Source: Cupriavidus sp. P-10 (GTDB lineage: Bacteria; Pseudomonadota; Gammaproteobacteria; Burkholderiales; Burkholderiaceae). From it: 64,000 nucleotides of DNA. A program made the position numbers and the translations under genes. The stretch is taken from NCBI RefSeq assembly GCF_003402535.2, contig NZ_AP025173.1, positions 62,001 through 126,000 on the forward strand, written 5' to 3'. Below, one piece after another: positions 7,807 to 15,351 of this stretch (within the stretch, counting starts at the first letter, position 1; each line of letters starts with the position of its first letter). The notes under the pieces are model-generated. The model made no database searches, had not been told where the DNA came from, and saw nothing but the letters and a program-made list of their open reading frames with translations.

Positions 7807-8603
7807 TCGAGCATCGTATTCCGGAGATCATGACCCGGCGCGCCTGGAATGTCGTCGTCGTCGGTGCTGGCGGTACCGGCAGCGCCTTGCTACCCAATCT
7901 GGCGCGGCTGCATCACGCCATGCTCGAACTGGGCCACCCCGGTGGCATCGAGTGCACGGTCTACGATGATGATACGGTCAGCGAGACCAATGTCGGCCGT
8001 CAGGGCTTCTATCCCGTGGACGTCGGTCAGCCCAAGGCGACTTTGCTGGTCAACCGGCTCAACAATCTGATGGGAACGCGCTGGGAAGCGCGCGTCTGTC
8101 GCGTTGGTAGCCGGGATCGCTTTACCTGCGACATGGTGGTCGGCTGCGTCGACACACGGAAGGCTCGCAAGGCCATCCTGGGCGCGATGAGCCGGGGGAT
8201 CGGTGGCTACTATCTTGACTGCGGCAACGAGTCGGACAGTGGCCAGGTCATCCTCGGCCAGGTTCGCGGCAAGGCCGCTGAGCGCCTGCCTCACGTGGGC
8301 GATCTCTTTCCGGAGCTGTTGGACCCGAAGGGGGACAAGAAGGACACGGCTCCGTCGTGCTCCATGGCCGAAGCACTTAGCAAGCAGTCGCTGGTCATCA
8401 ATCAGGCGATGGCGGTGCAAGCGTACAACCTGCTGTGGACGCTGTTTCGCACGGGTACCTTGCAGTACTGCGGCGCGTTTGTGAATCTGGCGGTGGGTCG
8501 CACGAATCCGCTGCCAGTGGATCCCCAGGCTTGGGAACGATTCGGGTATCACCTCCCCGAGCCGAAGCGGCGTGCGAAACCCGCCCCGCGCCAAGCCGTT
8601 TGA
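7803..8603 (+). CDS. PRTRC system ThiF-family E1-like activating enzyme
   Basis: A 266-residue protein with the Rossmann ATP-binding motif VVVVGAGGTGS at residues 17-27. The ThiF/E1 adenylation pattern YDDDTVSETNVGRQGF (about 57-72) follows, with the aspartate and the Asn-x-x-Arg typical of the family, and QPKA after it. VGCVDTRKARK (about 113-123) fits the next strand. The C-terminal half lacks an obvious CxxC pair, so the catalytic cysteine is not assigned. It should adenylate the C-terminus of protein C. The ATG overlaps the stop of the JAMM gene, and it is the last gene of the PRTRC run. Confidence 0.85.
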   Translation: MIEHRIPEIMTRRAWNVVVVGAGGTGSALLPNLARLHHAMLELGHPGGIECTVYDDDTVSETNVGRQGFYPVDVGQPKATLLVNRLNNLMGTRWEARVCRVGSRDRFTCDMVVGCVDTRKARKAILGAMSRGIGGYYLDCGNESDSGQVILGQVRGKAAERLPHVGDLFPELLDPKGDKKDTAPSCSMAEALSKQSLVINQAMAVQAYNLLWTLFRTGTLQYCGAFVNLAVGRTNPLPVDPQAWERFGYHLPEPKRRAKPAPRQAV

Positions 8604-8727
8604 GCCCGCCATCCCCGCTTTCCTTGGGAATGGCTTCTTTCATCGGCGAGTTCCGGTTGCATTAACCTGGGGCCCGTTTGAACGTAACACTCGCGCCGCT
8701 GGCGCGAACCACCTTCATCAACCCGTT

Positions 8728-8776
8728 GGGGCACTAGCCCTGCGGGCGTGCTCCATCTCTTACCTTGGAGCACTTC
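8728..8776 (+). promoter_or_regulatory. Shine-Dalgarno sequestor/anti-sequestor leader
   Basis: GGGGCAC (8728-8734) can pair with GTGCTCC (8748-8754), with a GCCC-tgc-GGGC hairpin stacked inside. GTGCTCC can instead pair with GGAGCAC (8767-8773), which contains the ribosome binding site for ATG 8777. The two folds are mutually exclusive, one hiding and one freeing the start. Confidence 0.6.
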
Positions 8777-9502
8777 ATGAGCAATTCTTCAAACACGCTG
8801 CGCGCTTATCGTCGCATCTTCGTGACCGGGAGCTGGCTGCCAGACAACACCGCGGTCGGCGCCTGCTGGAATGGCACGATGTGGAACGGCTTTCCGGTCC
8901 CTATGTTCACACGCGAAGACGGCGACGGACTGTGTGCGGTCATGCCGAACCTTGTCTACGTGGAGCGCCGGCAGGCGTTCCTCTTCGACGAAAATCAGCA
9001 AGTTGAATGGTTTCGTCCCTCGATCGCCGTGGTGGACGGCAAGGAACAGCACCTCTACGCAATCGGCGATAGCTGGTGTTGGCAGTTCGCGGACTACGCG
9101 GACGATCCGAACGTGCAGAACTGGCTTGCGGGTAGCTACCTGCAACTTCACCTGCGACCAAGTGTGCGGGCGTGGATCCAGGAACTCGCATGGGCGAATG
9201 GCCAGTCGGTGGAGCACCACGCCGAATTTCTTCTGGCGTGTTTCTGTGAAGAGCGCAGAGACGGGCGGTCCAAGTTCGATCTATCAGGTTTCGAGGCGAC
9301 AGCGTCGCGCGCGCAGCATGCAACACCCGTTTCGGATGGCGATGCTGTGCGCGTGCGCAGTGGACCGTGGCTCAACGTCGTAGACGCTTTGTTGTCGCTT
9401 GTCGCAGCAGAAGACGGCGGCGAGCCATCGAGGCTTTCGCGCGAGATGTTTGCAGAAACCGTTCTGCATGGTCTCGCTCGCGAGCTCGGCGGTGTGGCGT
9501 AG
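8777..9502 (+). CDS. Hypothetical protein, 241 residues
   Basis: It starts MSNSSNTLRAYRRIF at an ATG whose GGAG lies in the leader hairpin; the TTG at 8765 belongs to that hairpin and is not used. The protein is soluble, rich in aromatic residues in its first 140 positions (SWLPDNTAVGACWNGTMWNGF, GDSWCWQFADYADD), with a helical C-terminus (FAETVLHGLAREL). I do not recognise the family. Position and leader type tie it to the PRTRC-element backbone. Confidence 0.7.
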   Translation: MSNSSNTLRAYRRIFVTGSWLPDNTAVGACWNGTMWNGFPVPMFTREDGDGLCAVMPNLVYVERRQAFLFDENQQVEWFRPSIAVVDGKEQHLYAIGDSWCWQFADYADDPNVQNWLAGSYLQLHLRPSVRAWIQELAWANGQSVEHHAEFLLACFCEERRDGRSKFDLSGFEATASRAQHATPVSDGDAVRVRSGPWLNVVDALLSLVAAEDGGEPSRLSREMFAETVLHGLARELGGVA

Positions 9503-9552
9503 CCGGACCTCTCCACATTCGGCGCCGACCCTGCTACCATTGCGGCACCTAC

Positions 9553-9661
9553 CGCGTCTCAGACGCATCGACCCCTTCCGGTTGTATAGCCGGACATCTC
9601 TTCTCTCCCCTACGGGCCTTCCTGCCCGTGGGCATGTTGGCCGATTTTTCTTGAGGCCATC
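9553..9661 (+). promoter_or_regulatory. Leader box copy 3 with hairpins upstream of the lipoprotein
   Basis: The box CGCGTCtcaGACGC + ATCGACC (9553-9574) is followed by hairpin CCGG-ttgtata-GCCGG, the ACATCTCTTC linker, and ACGGGC-cttcc-TGCCCGT. TTGAGGCC before ATG 9662 holds the ribosome binding site. Confidence 0.55.
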
Positions 9662-10135
9662 ATGTTCAAGCGATTCTTCCTGCTTTTCCTTTGCTGCGCC
9701 ATTTTCACCGGCTGCGCTGCACAGCCGACTTCGCCGAACACCTATCGGGGTTCCGAAGCGCTGCGCCGTGGTAGTGCCGAAACCGTCACCGTCCTCCGGG
9801 TCCGTCCCGTCACGATTGTCGACAGCGACGGATTGATGTCCGCAAACACCGGCGTGCCTGGCGTTCTTGGTGCCGTTGTCGGCGCGGTCCTTGGCGCTCG
9901 CGTCATTGGCAACGGCAACGGTCGTTATCTGGCTGGCGCCTTGTCGGGCAGCGTCTCCGCGGTGATCGTGCAGACGGCAGCCAACCATCTGAGCCGCCGC
10001 AATGGCGTTGAGGTCATTGTCCGCACGGACAACGGCCGGCAGATCGTTGTCACCCAGGATGCCGATCAGCAGTTCGTCACCGGCGAGCAGCTGTACCTTG
10101 TCTCGGGTGCCGGCGGTCTTCGCCTGACTCGCTAA
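9662..10135 (+). CDS. Outer-membrane lipoprotein with glycine-zipper segment
   Basis: A 157-residue protein with a lipoprotein signal: charged MFKR, hydrophobic core FFLLFLCCAIF, lipobox FTGC with Cys18. Residues about 65-105 contain Gly/Ala-rich repeats (GVLGAVVGAVLGARVIGNGNG, ALSGSVSAV), the glycine-zipper pattern of SlyB/PcP-like outer-membrane lipoproteins. A beta-rich C-terminal domain follows (VEVIVRTDNGRQIVVTQD). It is likely anchored in the outer or inner membrane with the domain in the periplasm. On mobile elements such proteins can be entry-exclusion or envelope factors, but nothing here proves that. Confidence 0.75.
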   Translation: MFKRFFLLFLCCAIFTGCAAQPTSPNTYRGSEALRRGSAETVTVLRVRPVTIVDSDGLMSANTGVPGVLGAVVGAVLGARVIGNGNGRYLAGALSGSVSAVIVQTAANHLSRRNGVEVIVRTDNGRQIVVTQDADQQFVTGEQLYLVSGAGGLRLTR

Positions 10136-10220
10136 CGGGCTCCAGTCGTAGCCTTATCTGTTTCACCCTTGCCTCGCGGGCCTCCCGCACGGGGGGCTTT
10201 GTCGCGAACTGGAGTTCACC

Positions 10221-10625
10221 ATGTTCGACGTTGCACAAGCCTCTCCTATCACCATCATCCCCACCGAAACGAAAGGGAAATACATCTTTGAAGTCGCGGA
10301 TGCCATCCGTCGTCAACTGTGCAGTGCTGGGCTCGAGCCGGAATGGCTCAATGCTGCCAACTTCATGGATGACGACAACGAAGCCTTGTACGGTCCGAAG
10401 TCGTCCCGTCAGTGGCCCCAGTTCGGTGCGCGTGAACGGCTTGCCGTCTCCGTGCATCGCGGCTGGTCGGAAGGGTGGGCGGTCTTCGTTGACCGCGTCG
10501 GTTATACCGGCGATGCGTCCAACCTGGTCACCACTGCCCAGAAACTGTTGGTCGGCAAGACGCTGTCCGAGCGCCAAGCTTGGGCCACCGTCAGGGCGAT
10601 CACCAAGATGTTCGATATTGCCTGA
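10221..10625 (+). CDS. Hypothetical protein, 134 residues
   Basis: It starts MFDVAQASPITIIPTETKGK. GGAG lies 7 bases upstream and falls in CTGGAG (10209-10214), which can pair with CTCCAG (10140-10145) across an intervening hairpin (GCGGG-cct-CCCGC), so start access may be controlled. The sequence is an even mix of helix and strand with the central patch SVHRGWSEGWAVFVDRVGYTGD. No known domain was recognised. It is transcribed with its neighbours on the plus strand. Confidence 0.65.
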   Translation: MFDVAQASPITIIPTETKGKYIFEVADAIRRQLCSAGLEPEWLNAANFMDDDNEALYGPKSSRQWPQFGARERLAVSVHRGWSEGWAVFVDRVGYTGDASNLVTTAQKLLVGKTLSERQAWATVRAITKMFDIA

Positions 10626-10698
10626 TATCCGGGCCTATCCATTCGCAAGCCCGAGAGGGCTTGCCCAACCCCTCGGGGTTCGGCAAGTCGCTTTCACC

Positions 10699-10805
10699 CG
10701 CGTTATCGACGCATCGACCCACTGTCCGGCAACTCCGGACCAACCCATTGCGGGACACTCGTCCCGACAAGGGAGGGGATGTCCCCATCTGATTCGAGGA
10801 TATCC
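10699..10805 (+). promoter_or_regulatory. Leader box copy 4 with exclusive hairpins
   Basis: Box CGCGTTatcGACGC + ATCGACC (10699-10720) has a T opposite G at the last stem pair, which would be a G-U wobble in RNA. Hairpin GTCCGG-caact-CCGGAC follows. CGGGAC (10751-10756) pairs with GTCCCG (10761-10766), or GGGACA (10752-10757) pairs with TGTCCC (10780-10785). The start codon is at 10806. Confidence 0.6.
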
Positions 10806-11186
10806 ATGAAGCTTCCCAAGTCTTTTCTTCGTCCCCACGCTCCCGGCAATCCGGCAGCATGCCAGGCGCTGCGTCGCGACGCATGCCGCATGCTGCGCCG
10901 CTTTGCCGGTGACATGTCCTTGCGCCCACGCGATTACACGATCCGCGAGCATCGGCAACGCCGGCGCGCGGTGGCCGTGTTCGCGCTTCAGACGGAATCG
11001 TTGCTGCTCGAGATCCAGCATCCGCCAGGCGCCGAAGGCATTCGTATGTCCTACCGGACGTGCCGCGGTCGCAATGACCTCAGCGGTGGCCGCAACAACG
11101 CCATCCACTTGCCTTCGCTCTCCACCGATGATGGCTATACCAATCTGCTGACCACGCTTCGCGTGGTTGCCGGTCGGCGCAGCTGA
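10806..11186 (+). CDS. Hypothetical basic protein, 126 residues
   Basis: It starts MKLPKSFLRPHAPGNPAAC after CGAGGATATCC. It is strongly basic: many Arg in RRDACRMLRRF and REHRQRRRAVAVF, suggesting nucleic-acid contact. There are three Cys residues but no zinc-finger spacing. No family was recognised. The next gene starts 9 bases after its stop. Confidence 0.6.
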   Translation: MKLPKSFLRPHAPGNPAACQALRRDACRMLRRFAGDMSLRPRDYTIREHRQRRRAVAVFALQTESLLLEIQHPPGAEGIRMSYRTCRGRNDLSGGRNNAIHLPSLSTDDGYTNLLTTLRVVAGRRS

Positions 11187-11195
11187 GGGATCATC

Positions 11196-11666
11196 ATGAC
11201 GACTCCTATTAAGGTCACATTCACATCGACGGCAGGCGAGGAGATAAACGGTCAGGCGCAGTTCGAGCCGATGTCTGAGCTCGTGACGCTACCCTCACAA
11301 TTGCTTGAGCATGTACAGCGAGCCAGGGCTGCATGTGATGGGCATGCCCTCGTCGCACATGAGGACGGGTATCGCTATCCGCTGCAGCCGGTTGAAGATG
11401 GTGTCTACCAGCTTGACCGCTCGCGTCGGCATCGGCAAAGGCTACTGGAGCAAGCTTGGAAGGCTGTTACGGCGCCAACCAAGGATCAGCGGCAGCAGTC
11501 TGGCCGCTTTGCACACACGCTGTCAGCCGCTGCGCTCATCGGCGCCAGCGTTTACGTAGGGTATAGCAATGTATGGATGCTGGTCGCCCTAACCGACGTT
11601 CTTAGCCTCGTCGGCGTTGGCGCTGTACTATTTCTCGTAGGCGCAGTTCTTTCCAAAGGAGATTGA
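11196..11666 (+). CDS. Hypothetical protein with two C-terminal membrane segments
   Basis: A 156-residue protein. Residues 1-100 are soluble (MTTPIKVTFTSTAGEEINGQ...). Two hydrophobic stretches follow at about 110-125 (AALIGASVYVGYSNVWML) and 130-150 (DVLSLVGVGAVLFLVGAVL), so a hairpin inner-membrane anchor with a cytoplasmic N-terminal domain is likely. TGAGGGATC precedes the ATG. The next membrane peptide begins 3 bases after its stop, so the two may work together. Family not recognised. Confidence 0.6.
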   Translation: MTTPIKVTFTSTAGEEINGQAQFEPMSELVTLPSQLLEHVQRARAACDGHALVAHEDGYRYPLQPVEDGVYQLDRSRRHRQRLLEQAWKAVTAPTKDQRQQSGRFAHTLSAAALIGASVYVGYSNVWMLVALTDVLSLVGVGAVLFLVGAVLSKGD

Positions 11667-11669
11667 GTT

Positions 11670-11765
11670 ATGACTCTCGGCCTTTTTGTATTGATTCTCG
11701 GCGGTGCCATCTCGGTCTTCCTGCTCTGGGCAGACCGAAACGGTCGTCGTGTACACAAGGACTAA
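11670..11765 (+). CDS. Tiny single-pass membrane protein, 31 residues
   Basis: The ATG at 11670 has AAAGGAGA 10-15 bases upstream, overlapping the end of the previous gene. The product is one hydrophobic helix (LGLFVLILGGAISVFLLW) with a basic tail (DRNGRRVHKD). This is the standard layout of a small type I or III membrane peptide. It sits 3 bases after a two-helix membrane protein and may be its partner. It is too short for similarity to prove anything; support is the ribosome binding site, tight spacing and composition. Confidence 0.5.
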   Translation: MTLGLFVLILGGAISVFLLWADRNGRRVHKD

Positions 11766-11931
11766 GCGCCGTTTCGTCCACGCCCAGCCATCTGCGCGTC
11801 GCAAGGCCGAAAACGCCGATCCAATCGGCTCACCGCATGAACGCACTCCATACAAGGGGTGCGATTTCATTTCCAGACCCACACGGGCGTCGTCCCGATG
11901 GGGCGGCTCCCTCCCAAAGGAGTATCCCCCA

Positions 11932-12324
11932 ATGGACGACATCGTCTATGGCGCTGGCTCGGCCAGCTATCCTGCCGGCGTGCTGTTGCGCGTCGGCCTT
12001 TATGACTCGAACCTGCGCCCGGCACTGCGACTGGTCTGCGCTGACGATGGCATGCCCTATGCCTCGCTCAGCGTGAACTTGCCGGAGGCGCCATTGCTCG
12101 CCGGCGAATTCTGCGTGGCGGCCGACTGGAACCTCCCCGCGGACTTGAAAGCGGCGTTGCTTGCCACCGGCAGGTTCGCGGACACAGGCCGCGGTATCGA
12201 AGGCTGTGGCCAGGGCGGCGCCATCTGGCGCATTACGTGTCCCGCGCTGCTGTCGCAGCTGGGGGCTGCCCGCATCGTCGGCAGCCGGTCCCGTCCGACC
12301 CCGAGCATGGCCGCCTTCGCTTAG
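11932..12324 (+). CDS. Hypothetical protein, 130 residues
   Basis: ATG 11932 follows AAAGGAGTATCCCCC. The Shine-Dalgarno GGAG can pair with CTCC 12 bases upstream inside a larger GGGG/CCCC stem, so the start may be occluded. The product begins MDDIVYGAGSASYPAGVLLR and is beta-rich, ending with a Ser/Pro/Arg tail. No domain recognised. In-frame codons upstream to 11704 lack a ribosome binding site and overlap the tiny membrane gene, so the shorter start is preferred. Confidence 0.65.
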   Translation: MDDIVYGAGSASYPAGVLLRVGLYDSNLRPALRLVCADDGMPYASLSVNLPEAPLLAGEFCVAADWNLPADLKAALLATGRFADTGRGIEGCGQGGAIWRITCPALLSQLGAARIVGSRSRPTPSMAAFA

Positions 12325-12344
12325 CGCTACATCCCATTCCAACC

Positions 12345-12392
12345 CTTTCGGGGCACGTCCCCGAAGGGGCGTGCTCCGTCTTGGAGCACATC
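12345..12392 (+). promoter_or_regulatory. Shine-Dalgarno sequestor/anti-sequestor leader
   Basis: CTTTCGGGG (12345-12353) pairs with CCCCGAAGG (12359-12367). GGGGCAC (12350-12356) can instead pair with GTGCTCC (12371-12377). GTGCTCC also pairs perfectly with GGAGCAC (12383-12389), which holds the ribosome binding site for ATG 12393. The logic and core sequence match the 8728-8776 leader. Confidence 0.62.
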
Positions 12393-13952
12393 ATGTACGT
12401 CATTACCCTCGGCCAGCGAGCCGAAACTCGCACGACGCTCGCCGGCGTGCTGCATCTGCTTAACGACGACCGAAGCGAGACGGCCCAGCCGCGCTTCGAA
12501 GAGATCGCAGTGCGCCACGTGGAGGGCAGTAACATCCCCGTTGTGCGCCTGTCGCATGGCAAGCTCGGCGTTCGTCCTGCCGGAAGCGCCCGTTCGATTA
12601 TCGCGCGGGTCATCGATGAGGTGGATCGCTTCATCGTGCGTGTGTGCGGAAAGATCCTGCGTCCGCAGGAAATGAGCCGCGCGTCCTGGGGTGCCGTGCT
12701 GGCGGCGGGCCGCTTGGCCTACTTTCCGGAGGAAGCCATCGACCTGTCACCAGGCGCGGCCGGACCGCTGTTCCAGACAGCGGATCTCTTCGAGGAGTCG
12801 GGGCCCTTCGACATTGCGCAATACGTGCAGTCCGAATTTGTCCGGCGTTTTGGCTATGGCACCAACGGGCCGTTGTACGACCCAGCTCAGATCCCGAACG
12901 CCCGTCATGAAGTGCACGTCGCGTACGCGCTCTTGCGAGGCGAAAAGATTCGTGATTGTGTGCTGAACACGTACCGCGACAATCCGCGCTTCGGGCAGTC
13001 CGACCTGGACTGGCTGCAGCCGCTGATCGCTGTGCCTGCACTGCGTGGCGCGCTGCCGGCCCATCACCTGCGGGCGCTCTGCCGTCTCCTGCGACTCGAG
13101 AAGATCGCTATCTCGCCGCAAAACGCGCCGAAGCTCCTGGCGATCGCTCGACGCGTCCCTGCCGACGGCACCGATGTGCACGTGGACGACGCCTTGTACG
13201 AGGCTGGCGTACTAGCACCGCGGCCCACCCCTGTGGCGCGCCCGGAAGAGGGGCAGGCCGCAGCGCCCGTCTCTGCGCTCGCCTCGCGAATTCATCACCT
13301 CATCTCGCAGCGGCAGTTCCATGCGAAGATGGATAAGGCGAAAGCGCAGCGCGAAGTGTTGGAGATCAGCCAGCGGCATTTCGATGATATTGCTACGCGG
13401 GCAGTGCATGCTCGCGTGTCGACCAGCTTCGACTGGCCCAACAAGGTTGCACTGGCGGTCCTCCAGCGGGACGTGGCCACGCTTCTGCACATCTTCGACA
13501 ATCCGAAGGACTGGAACGTCGACTCCAAGCGTGCCTTGCGCGAAGAGCTCGAAGTGGACCTACTGCAATGCACCGCGTCGGTTCGTCGCCAGCGCATCTT
13601 TGAGATGTGCGGCTTCTCACCGACGGAGCAACAACGCTGGGAGCAGCAGGCGGCAGCCGCGAAAGCCAACCGGCTCGCGGTGCAGGACTTCGAGGATGCG
13701 CGCAGGCGTGCTGAGGCGTCCAGCTGGCGGCTTGAGACCGGGAAGGTGCTCAATGGCCGCGAGTACGTGGACTTTTGCATCGCCGAGGGCTTCTCGGAGA
13801 TCGTCGACGTGCCGCGCGGCAGGGCGCGCGAGTATCGCATCCGCGATCCGCGCCGCAGCATGTCGCGACGCCTGCGCGCCAAGGACGGCACGCTGGCATA
13901 TGCCAAGGCAGTGATCGCGCAGACCAACGCGCCAGTCGCCCTTGCAGCTTGA
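12393..13952 (+). CDS. Large hypothetical protein, 519 residues
   Basis: It starts MYVITLGQRAETRTTLAGVL behind a hairpin holding its ribosome binding site. Residues 1-270 look globular alpha/beta with no catalytic motif I recognise. Residues 305-430 are helical (HLISQRQFHAKMDKAKAQREVLE, LEEL... region), followed by a coiled-coil-like segment (EQQRWEQQAAAAKANRLAVQDFEDARRR). The C-terminus is basic (RREYRIRDPRRSMSRRLRAKDG type), suggesting nucleic-acid binding. It ends before a hairpin (CCCC.GGCC-tac-GGGCC.GGGG, 13957-13980) that may act as a terminator. Function unknown. Confidence 0.7.
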   Translation: MYVITLGQRAETRTTLAGVLHLLNDDRSETAQPRFEEIAVRHVEGSNIPVVRLSHGKLGVRPAGSARSIIARVIDEVDRFIVRVCGKILRPQEMSRASWGAVLAAGRLAYFPEEAIDLSPGAAGPLFQTADLFEESGPFDIAQYVQSEFVRRFGYGTNGPLYDPAQIPNARHEVHVAYALLRGEKIRDCVLNTYRDNPRFGQSDLDWLQPLIAVPALRGALPAHHLRALCRLLRLEKIAISPQNAPKLLAIARRVPADGTDVHVDDALYEAGVLAPRPTPVARPEEGQAAAPVSALASRIHHLISQRQFHAKMDKAKAQREVLEISQRHFDDIATRAVHARVSTSFDWPNKVALAVLQRDVATLLHIFDNPKDWNVDSKRALREELEVDLLQCTASVRRQRIFEMCGFSPTEQQRWEQQAAAAKANRLAVQDFEDARRRAEASSWRLETGKVLNGREYVDFCIAEGFSEIVDVPRGRAREYRIRDPRRSMSRRLRAKDGTLAYAKAVIAQTNAPVALAA

Positions 13953-14107
13953 CTATTACCCCTGGCCTACGGGCCGGGGGATTTTCCTGGAAACACATAG
14001 CATAAGTGTGAGCTTTCGCCGGCGCCGAGCATCGCGTCGCAGGTTAGTCTTTCTCAACCGCAAGCTGTGTTCGCACTGAACCGAATCAGTCCAAACACAG
14101 TTTTACC

Positions 14108-14218
14108 CGCGTCTCTGACGCATCGACCCACCGCCGGCATGCCGGCCCATCTCTTGAACCTTCCCACAGGGACCGCTCCCTGTGCGGACGGGCCTGTGGG
14201 ATCTCCGTAAGGAATCCC
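14108..14218 (+). promoter_or_regulatory. Leader box copy 5 with mutually exclusive hairpins
   Basis: Box CGCGTCtctGACGC + ATCGACC (14108-14129) is followed by hairpin GCCGGC-at-GCCGGC type. CACAGGG (14165-14171) pairs with CCCTGTG (14178-14184), or CCCACAGG (14163-14170) with CCTGTGGG (14193-14200). The second stem ends 18 bases before ATG 14219. Confidence 0.62.
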
Positions 14219-15244
14219 ATGGAACTGAATCCCCCCCAACTGCAAAAGCTGCTCGCCGCCTGCATTCCGGCCACGTTGCCGGTCCTCGTCACGGGCGCTC
14301 CCGGCATCGGCAAGAGCGATATTGTCGCCGGGGCCGCTATGGATGCTGGACACGACCTGCTTATCTCCCACCCCGTAGTCGAAGATCCGACCGATTCGAA
14401 GGGCTTGCCCTTCCCGTCATCGGACGGCGCCCACGCACGCTTCCTGCCCTTCGGGGATCTGGAGCGCGCGCTGGGTGCCAGGCGTCCGCTGGTCTGGTTT
14501 ATCGACGACCTGGGCCAGGCCACGCCTGCCGTTCAGGCCGCCAAGATGCAACTGCTGCTGGCCCGCCGGATCGGCGAGCATGCTTTGCCGCCGTATGTCA
14601 CCTTCGTTGCAGCGACCAATCGCCGCGTCGACAATGCCGGCGTTTCAAACATCCTGGATCCGCTGAAGTCACGCTTCGCGACCATCGTGGAACTGACGAC
14701 TTCGGTCGAGGACTGGACGCGCTGGGCGGTGGCAACGAACCAACCGCCGGAGCTGATCGCGTTCTTACGCTTCAAGCCCGATTTGCTGCTGTCTGAGAAC
14801 AGGACTCGCGAAATCGAGAACCTTCCCAGCCCCCGAAGCTGGGGAATGGTCGGCAAGCTGTCGAAGGTGGTCCCTGCCGAGCTCGAGCACGTGGCCTTCG
14901 CCGGCGCGGTCGGGGAGGGTGCTGCAACGGAGTTTGTCTCGTTCAAGCGCCTCTTCCGCGAGATGCCGTCTCCGGATGGCGTGCTCGCGGCGCCCGCTAC
15001 CGCACCGATCCCGACCGATATCGCGGTGCAGTACGGCATTGCCACGGCGCTCGCGCGCCTGGCCAACGCCAACAACTTCGATCGCGTGATGGTCTATGCG
15101 AATCGGCTCCACGAAGCGGGGCTCGGCGAGTTTGCCGTGCTCCTTGTGCGGGACGCCGTGGAGCGCGATGCGTCGATCGCCAGTACCCCTGCATTCATCG
15201 TGGCGCAGGGCGGCCCGATCGGGGCTCACATCCGCGGCCAGTAA
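14219..15244 (+). CDS. MoxR/CobS-like AAA+ ATPase
   Basis: A 341-residue protein with Walker A GAPGIGKS at residues 26-33, Walker B LVWFIDDLG at 91-99, and the sensor-type segment FVAATNRR near 127-134. Order and length fit MoxR/CobS-type AAA+ ATPases, which act as chaperones with a VWA-domain partner. Two genes downstream is a metallopeptidase/VWA protein (16277), so the two likely form a complex. It starts MELNPPQLQKLLAAC behind a structured leader, and a strong terminator follows the stop. Confidence 0.82.
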   Translation: MELNPPQLQKLLAACIPATLPVLVTGAPGIGKSDIVAGAAMDAGHDLLISHPVVEDPTDSKGLPFPSSDGAHARFLPFGDLERALGARRPLVWFIDDLGQATPAVQAAKMQLLLARRIGEHALPPYVTFVAATNRRVDNAGVSNILDPLKSRFATIVELTTSVEDWTRWAVATNQPPELIAFLRFKPDLLLSENRTREIENLPSPRSWGMVGKLSKVVPAELEHVAFAGAVGEGAATEFVSFKRLFREMPSPDGVLAAPATAPIPTDIAVQYGIATALARLANANNFDRVMVYANRLHEAGLGEFAVLLVRDAVERDASIASTPAFIVAQGGPIGAHIRGQ

Positions 15245-15276
15245 AGCCGCATTTCTGCAACAGCACCACATCTGCC

Positions 15277-15314
15277 GGCCGGCTCGGGTCTTCCCGAGTC
15301 GGCCTTTTCTTTTC
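15277..15314 (+). terminator. Intrinsic terminator after the AAA+ gene
   Basis: GGCCGGCTCGGG (15277-15288)-tctt-CCCGAGTCGGCC (15293-15304) pairs with one mismatch and is followed by TTTTCTTTTC. A second small hairpin TGCCGC-ttt-GCGGCA lies just before the next gene. Confidence 0.7.
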
Positions 15315-15351
15315 GCTGCCGCTTTGCGGCACATCCCAGTGAGGATTCATC

